Position numbers and translations under genes: made by a program. 64,000 nucleotides of DNA, taken from contig NC_019877.2 in assembly GCF_002234675.1 (NCBI RefSeq), positions 1,268,372-1,332,371 of the forward strand, written 5' to 3'. The notes under the pieces were generated by a model. The model ran no database searches and had not been told where the DNA came from. It saw nothing but the letters and a program-made list of their open reading frames with translations. Positions 59,170 to 64,000 of the stretch are shown piece by piece. The stretch is from Oryzias latipes. Taxonomy: Eukaryota; Chordata; Actinopteri; Beloniformes; Adrianichthyidae. Each line of letters starts with the position of its first letter. Position 1 is the stretch's first letter.

Positions 59170-59797
59170 TCTGGTCTTTGTCAAAGGTGGAGAACTTCAT
59201 TCCACTGTGGTAGCTCAGAGAGTCTCCTGCAGAAACACAAACACACATTATCACTTTGTGTTCAAGCTTCCTGCGCTCAGAGCAGATCTAGACTTTGTAG
59301 AAACTGCAGAATCTGTTTTCCAGAGTAAAATGTTTCAACTTTCTGTTTCTTTGTGACAATAACGTTCATCTTGATGCTGCAAACGCTCCTTTGAACAGTT
59401 TCTTAGCTCTGTTGTTCTCCAAACTCCATTTCTCCTGGTGTCCTAGTGTTTCTGATCAGAGACCTACCTGCTCCTCCATCAGTGAATCCCGTCACCTCCA
59501 GTTTGTATCCTTCATCCTCTGGACCAATGGAGAAGGAGGAGTAGCGAGCGTACGCCTTGTTTCCTTCAAAGTCCTCCATGTCGACCAGCAGCTCATATTT
59601 TTTCCTCAAACAGAGCTGGAAGAGATTCTCCAGACCTGAAACCCAGGAAGGTGTTAGCACCAACATTGGCATCAACGCATTGCTTTGATTTCCATCTCAC
59701 CCAACCAGATCTCTCCATCAGCAGAACCAAAGCCCGTCCTGTAATAATCCCAGGGTCTGTGGAAGTTCAGAGAACCGTCCATCCTCCTCTGGAAGAC
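59170..59797 (-). pseudogene. mfap4: MFAP4-like copy truncated at both ends
   Basis: Seen on the minus strand: exon 3 (59797-59701, 97 bp), exon 4 (59635-59468, 168 bp) and the first 57 bases of exon 5 (59226-59170, encoding [19 protein letters not shown]), which runs into the gap. The visible frames are open, with one NFHRPW in place of NFYRPW. Exons 1 and 2 should lie right of 59800, but the sequence switches at about 59858 to a family R retroposon piece and never returns. So this copy has no start. Either a rearrangement or a wrong join in the assembly next to the gap explains it. Intron 4 here is the empty site for the retroposon in the copy at 47507. Confidence 0.8.
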
Positions 59798-59857
59798 CTG
59801 AGGGAACAGGACAGAAGTGAACCGGATGATTCCTCAGACAGCTGAAAGGGACCAGGT

Positions 59858-60852
59858 CCCTTGGTGGGGAGGGTGAGGGGACATCACTGTGAGTAATCAG
59901 GAGATGTCCCCTTAGTGCCCTACCCGCCAATTTTAACTGCACCCCCCTTAGTACACACAGCCCTCCCCCCTCAATATATACATCCCAACATAAACACACA
60001 CACATGCACACACACACCCTCTCAAACACACACACACGCACACACATTTTGCAAGGAAGGTGGGACCTGGGTCCGTCAGTCCACTGCCTCTTCCCTGGTG
60101 GGGGGTACGGGCCCCTTTGCAACGGCGGCCGTGTCCCCGGGGTGCCGGCTTCCTGGGCCCGGCGGTGCTCTCTCCGCACGGTGGGGGGGTTCACATTACA
60201 TCTGAGCCGGGGGTGTCTGGTCCCTGGGGGGTGGGTTCTGGTCCTCGCTCCTGAGTGCTGGGCCCCGCCAAATTTCCAACTGTGGCCGAGCCTGGTCGGG
60301 CCATATTTACAACACCCCTTGTGGGCCCTCTTTTTTCCCCGGGGTTCCCCCCTCCTGGGCGGGGGCGGCGGGCCCCTGCCTCGCTCCTCCCTGGACCAAC
60401 CGTGGGCCGGGCGGATGGCTGCCTGGAGTGCGGAGCGGGTCTCCCTTGGGGGGTCCTGGCTCGTATCTGGGGTTGGGGCGGGGGGATGCCCGGAACTCCT
60501 GGGTGGTGGTGGGGTGCTCGTTTGGGGCTGTGGGCGTCCTTCTCCGGTGGGGCCCTGCGTTGGGTTCTCCCGGTGCGGCGGGGGGGCTGCTCTCCTGGTT
60601 GGGCTGGGGCGGCGCTCTCTTTCCCTCCGTGTCTCCCTGGCCTCTGGCTCTGGGGGCCTTGCGGCGGCCCTGCTGGCCCTGGCCTGGGTGGCGGGCTTGG
60701 TCGCCCGGGCGGCGGTTGTTCCCTGCCGGTTCCCGTGTGGCGTTGGGGGGATTCCGGCTGCCGCTGCTGCTGCGGTGGGGGTCTTGGGGTGGGGATGGCT
60801 GGGCACTCTCCCTCCTTCTTTTCACGTTCCACCATCCATTTTAGAAGAACGC
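59858..60852 (+). mobile_element. Family R retroposon fragment, 3' part missing
   Basis: Very close to 31484-32471, in the same orientation, including the CCTACCCGCCAATTTTAACTG word, CA-rich part and GC-rich core. It stops at AGAAGAAC and passes straight into LINE leader sequence, without the AT-rich 3' part and A tail. No target duplication seen. Long proline/glycine frames on both strands are compositional. Confidence 0.75.
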
Positions 60853-60957
60853 CGTTCCGGCTCTCGGAGATGACGCCACGCAGGCATAGAGCAGCTGCAG
60901 TTCTCAACTCTATTTACCGCATAAAAGCGTAAATATTGAGAAAAGCAATTCCTAAAC

Positions 60958-61666
60958 ATGCCGAGAAGATACCCAGTGTCTGAGGAATATGAGGACTTGA
61001 GGAAGAACACTTGATTTTGTGCTGGAAGAGATCAAAGCTATGAAGATTGTTCACGGACAAATTCTGGATGCTATTGGAGAGGTGAAGCAGGTCCGGGCTC
61101 TGCAGGAGCAGTGCTTCAACAGGATGGATATAATCGAGAAACGAATGGATGACCAAGAGCAGATCTCCAGATCTAACGACGTGATAATCACCGGATTGAA
61201 AATCAAACCCCGGTCATACGCGCATGCAGTGACCGCCGGGAACGGTGAGGAATCCGACGAGCAGGAGACGAGCTCTGTGGAAAAACAAGTGGAGGACTTC
61301 CTTAAGTCCAATGGAATTTCTCTGGACACCAACAATGTGGAGATCTGCAGACCGCTTCCCAGGAGAAGAGACACCGACAAACCAGCGATCCTCTTAAAGT
61401 TTGTCAATCGGAAACACAAAGCAGCTTTATTGAAGCAAGGAAGAAATCTGAGGGGAACCAACGTTTTCATGAATGACAACCTCACGAAAAGGAATGCCGA
61501 CATCGCCAGAAGAGCACGTTACTTGAAAAAGCAGGGGAAAATTCAAGGAACCTGGGTAAAAGACTGTAAAATTTATGCCAAACTCTGTGGCTCCCCTGAG
61601 CAGTCCAAGGTTGTTCTTATCAGGAGCCTGCAAGATTTGGAAAAATATTTACCCACTACAGTCTAA
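60958..61666 (+). CDS. LINE ORF1, coiled coil plus FP25K-like nucleic-acid-binding region, one frame change
   Basis: The likely start ATG at 60958 (MPRRYPVSEEYEDLRK) is followed by a one-base frame change at about 61000-61012; from there the frame is open to 61666. Order: a heptad-rich coiled coil (LEEIKAMKIVHGQILDAIGE, NRMDIIEKRMDDQEQISRS), a linker, then a C-terminal half with ILLKFVNRKHKAALLKQGR, FMNDNLTKRNADIARRARYL and WVKDCKIYAKLCG, which resembles baculovirus FP25K-type ORF1 proteins of LINEs. Such proteins bind RNA and form trimers or larger complexes with the LINE RNA. Not a host gene. Confidence 0.75.
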
Positions 61667-61727
61667 ACACGAGATATGTGAAGATGCTGGTCTTACGAGA
61701 TGAGGAGACAAACTCTACTATCCATGG

Positions 61728-63172
61728 TAGAGGGCTGCATTGAGATTGGGTCCCGCTGGGTCCCGCGGGACCCAACGCAAATCTCGCGGGATTGGGCGGT
61801 TTGAATTGTACTGCGGGCGGGAGCGGGCGGCAAAAAAAAAACTCTGCGGGATCAGTTTTGCCATGAATATCTCATGAATATATAATAGTGGACTACGTTA
61901 GGCTGTGCGGCTGTTGGAGTCTTATGTACTGAAGCTCCGTGAAGGCACCAGGTAGAGACGCCCAATGGCCACTGTCATCTAACCTGTTGTTGGGGGTGTG
62001 CAGCGCCCCGCCCCGCCTCTTAGAGATTGTGTTCTTTAAAGCCTGATACCGCGGTCGCGTATGGGCGGAGCTATCAGCTAAAGTTCTGGTCTGATCGCTG
62101 CATGGAGCGATGTGTGCATCAATGCATGGTAGACACGAAGAATGTGGAGAGATCAGGTTTATTATTTTAAAGAGTTCTGCTTGATAATCATGTTTCCATG
62201 TTTGAGTTCATAGAATCATCCCAGAGAAAGTCTCTGCTTCAACTCCTGCAGGGAAAGCTGCGTCTCAATCTGACGCCGTGTTTCCATCTCTCTGACAGAG
62301 TTTGAAGCCAAAGCCCCTCCCCCGCCTCTTTACCTGCTTTTCCTCTCTACCTGTTCACCTGTTCACATCCTCTGCAGCTGAAAGTTATTTTCCCCGCGCT
62401 CCCAGTGTGTTCTACACAGAGAGCGCAAAATACGGTCATAGCAGGTTAACACGTTAGTCGGAACGCTCTAGCGCAGCAGAAGGATGAAAGAGCTGTCAAT
62501 CTATCTGGTAACACTGCGCGGGATAAGGAAGAAGCAGAGGTTTCCTGACAGGGACATGATGTCAGTTGATGAAGCAGAAAAGAACCTCAAACGAGGTTCA
62601 TCGTGTTCAGATCTGCGTGCCAATGCCCCACTGAGGCGCAAAACAGCAAAAACGGGAAAAGGCTGAAGCTAAAAAAAAAAATAAAGTATTTTTCCGTCAG
62701 GAAAAAATTAATTCATAGATTTTCAGCTCTGTTGAACCATTACAATGTTTTTCTTCCTGCAAATGACTTTGACCTGCATCTTTACCAGCTGGTTCAGCGC
62801 GCTTCAGGCCGTCTGTCGTGGACAAACAATGTCGCGGACACACTCACACTTTTTTACCGAACAGGATTAGTGAAAATATATTTAATGATTATGTTGCACA
62901 TTACACAAAAGAGAAATGCATGAAAAGATGAGACTGGAGGAGGGACATGAATCTCTTTAATAATATCAATAAAAATACGTGTTTTTTTCTGCGGGACGGG
63001 AGACGATACAAAATCAATGCATCTCTATTACTGTGCGGGACTAAATTCTATGAGTTTTGCGGGTGCGGGCGGGAGTGTAACGCATACGTTGCGGGAGCGG
63101 GCGGGATTGGTCAGAAATTTGGCGGGTGCGGGCGGGAGCGGGATGAAGAAAATAGTCCCGCGCAGGGCTCTA
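61728..63172 (+). mobile_element. Non-autonomous hAT transposon, second copy, 1445 bp
   Basis: Ends TAGAGGGCTGC and, inverted, TAGAGCCCTGCGCGGGAC; ATCCATGG at 61720-61727 and 63173-63180 is the 8-bp duplication. Subterminal zones carry GCGGGCGGGAGCGGGCGG-type repeats at both ends. It matches, in reverse, the hAT at 27476-38263 and retains a middle part (about 62060-62620) lost there. A 60-codon frame (62484-62666) has no recognised domain. No transposase. Confidence 0.88.
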
Positions 63173-63176
63173 ATCC

Positions 63177-64000
63177 ATGGCTTCTAAAAAAAACCACACT
63201 TTTTCTTCAACAGTCACCTGCAACCACAACTCTCAGAGAGATCTGAATGGTGAGCAAACCGACCTTCAAATATTCAGTGATAATGACAACAACCTTCAAG
63301 ACATCGACCCTGATCAATTCTTTTCCACTGTTAATATGGATTGCAAATATTACAGCATAGATGACTTTAAAAACTCTGTTAACCCAGAAGAAAAACTATC
63401 AATCATTCACTTTAACAGCAGAAGCATGTATACCAACTTTGAAGACATCAAGGACTATTTACAGAACATCGGGTATTCCTTTGATATCATAACCATATCT
63501 GAGACTTGGTTCAGCCGCGACAAAGACGCTGACTTTGAATTGGAAAACTATGAACTTAACTATGTGAACAGAGTAAACAAAAAAGGCGAAGGAGTCACAA
63601 TAAATGTGGAAAAAAATACAAAGTTTACAGTGATTGATAAAGTGTCTGTCGCAGTGGATGGAATACTGGAATGTCTTACAATTGAAATATGTAACAATTC
63701 AGGGAAAAATGTCATTATAAGCTGTGTTTATAGGTCGCCAGGGTCAAGCTTAGAAGTGTTTAGTGACTGGATGGAAAAGATGTTTACCTCTCTAAATAAC
63801 AAAATATTATACATCTGTGGAGACTTCAATATGGATCTGATAAACCCCAGCAAACATAAAGCCACCGACGACTTTATCAGCAGAATGTATGCTATGAGTT
63901 TATATCCAACCATAACAAGACCCAGCAGAATCACTACTCAAAGTGCGACTCTCATTGATAACATATTTACAAATAATATAGAATACACTCATATGAGTGG
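63177..64000 (+). CDS. LINE ORF2, N-terminal apurinic-type endonuclease, partial
   Basis: The frame is open from the ATG at 63177 to the window end. After about 75 residues the endonuclease begins: LSIIHFNSRSMYTNFEDI, IITISETWFSRDKD (the ETW metal-binding motif), VIISCVYRSPGS, ILYICGDFNMDLINP (GDFN) and TRPSRITTQSATLIDNIF. The order is that of L2/CR1-type LINE endonucleases, which nick the target DNA. The reverse transcriptase should follow outside the window. The start ATG is part of the hAT target duplication, so it exists on both sides of that insert. Confidence 0.82.
   Translation, partial: MASKKNHTFSSTVTCNHNSQRDLNGEQTDLQIFSDNDNNLQDIDPDQFFSTVNMDCKYYSIDDFKNSVNPEEKLSIIHFNSRSMYTNFEDIKDYLQNIGYSFDIITISETWFSRDKDADFELENYELNYVNRVNKKGEGVTINVEKNTKFTVIDKVSVAVDGILECLTIEICNNSGKNVIISCVYRSPGSSLEVFSDWMEKMFTSLNNKILYICGDFNMDLINPSKHKATDDFISRMYAMSLYPTITRPSRITTQSATLIDNIFTNNIEYTHMS

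Larger units (their letters stand above)
60853..64000 (+). mobile_element. L2/CR1-type LINE with two ORFs, split by a hAT, runs off the window
   Basis: Leader from about 60853, ORF1 at 60958-61666, a 53-base spacer, then ORF2 from 63177 to beyond the window end; a hAT (61728-63172) sits between them. The 5' part is present, unlike in the other LINEs of the window, so this may be a long copy. The 3' end is not visible. Confidence 0.75.

Noticed and set aside
58106-59254. Frames of about 350 codons across the gap
   Set aside because: They consist of N and carry no information.
62484-62666. 60-codon frame in the second hAT as a transposase remnant
   Set aside because: No BED finger, catalytic motif or hATC pattern could be seen.

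Overview
The window is teleost fish genomic DNA. The evidence is intron-bearing fibrinogen-domain genes of the MFAP4 group, a typical fish mix of mobile elements (sushi-like and Gmr1-like Ty3/gypsy, RTE, L2/CR1, R4/Dong and L1 LINEs, hAT, Harbinger), long CA microsatellites and one 1000-N assembly gap. There are no bacterial operons, RNA genes or CRISPR arrays.

The host content is a tandem family of MFAP4-like genes, all on the minus strand. A gene remnant lies at the left edge (115-210). An intact five-exon gene is at 22925-24300. A near-identical copy with one base missing in exon 3 is at 47507-50153. A diverged but intact gene with a visible TATA promoter is at 53079-54252. A truncated copy next to the gap is at 59170-59797. 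The intact genes would encode secreted lectin-like proteins of about 240 residues, probably of innate immune or matrix function. The array arose by segmental duplication: 1-2621 matches 24021-26859, and 49875-51060 matches the same flank. Mobile DNA has since pushed the copies apart.

Region 1 (about 1500-22110) is a nest of LTR fossils. A short Ty3/gypsy fragment comes first, then a sushi-like chromovirus (3305 to about 22110). A solo-LTR-like piece split the sushi-like element (5681-19285, 4-bp site duplication). A Gmr1-like element lies inside that piece (5956-18765). Inside the Gmr1-like element are a young, nearly whole Ty3/gypsy element (8168-14764) and an L2-type LINE. An RTE LINE sits in the 3' LTR of the sushi-like element.

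Region 2 (25731-38515) is a second Ty3/gypsy fragment split by a hAT transposon (27476-38263). The hAT was itself invaded by a TIR element of about 9.8 kb that looks CACTA-like (28114-37903). That element holds gene-like exons, a CpG-rich stretch, a GC-rich poly(A) retroposon, an L1 tail, and an RTE LINE carrying a Harbinger.

Region 3 (38520-47310) holds a young inverted repeat copy, an R4/Dong LINE with a 32-bp minisatellite in its coding region, and an L2 LINE carrying a hAT-Charlie relic. The L2 LINE is inserted in the 3' flank of the third gene copy. Region 4 (51061-58169) is sparse DNA around the diverged gene. Region 5 (58170-64000) has the gap, the truncated gene copy, a GC-rich retroposon piece and an L2/CR1-type LINE whose ORF2 start was hit by another hAT. 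I found no new multi-gene biological system. The best leads are the mosaic divergence of the MFAP4 copies, the gene-like exons inside the large TIR element, and the GC-rich retroposon family without a recognisable protein.
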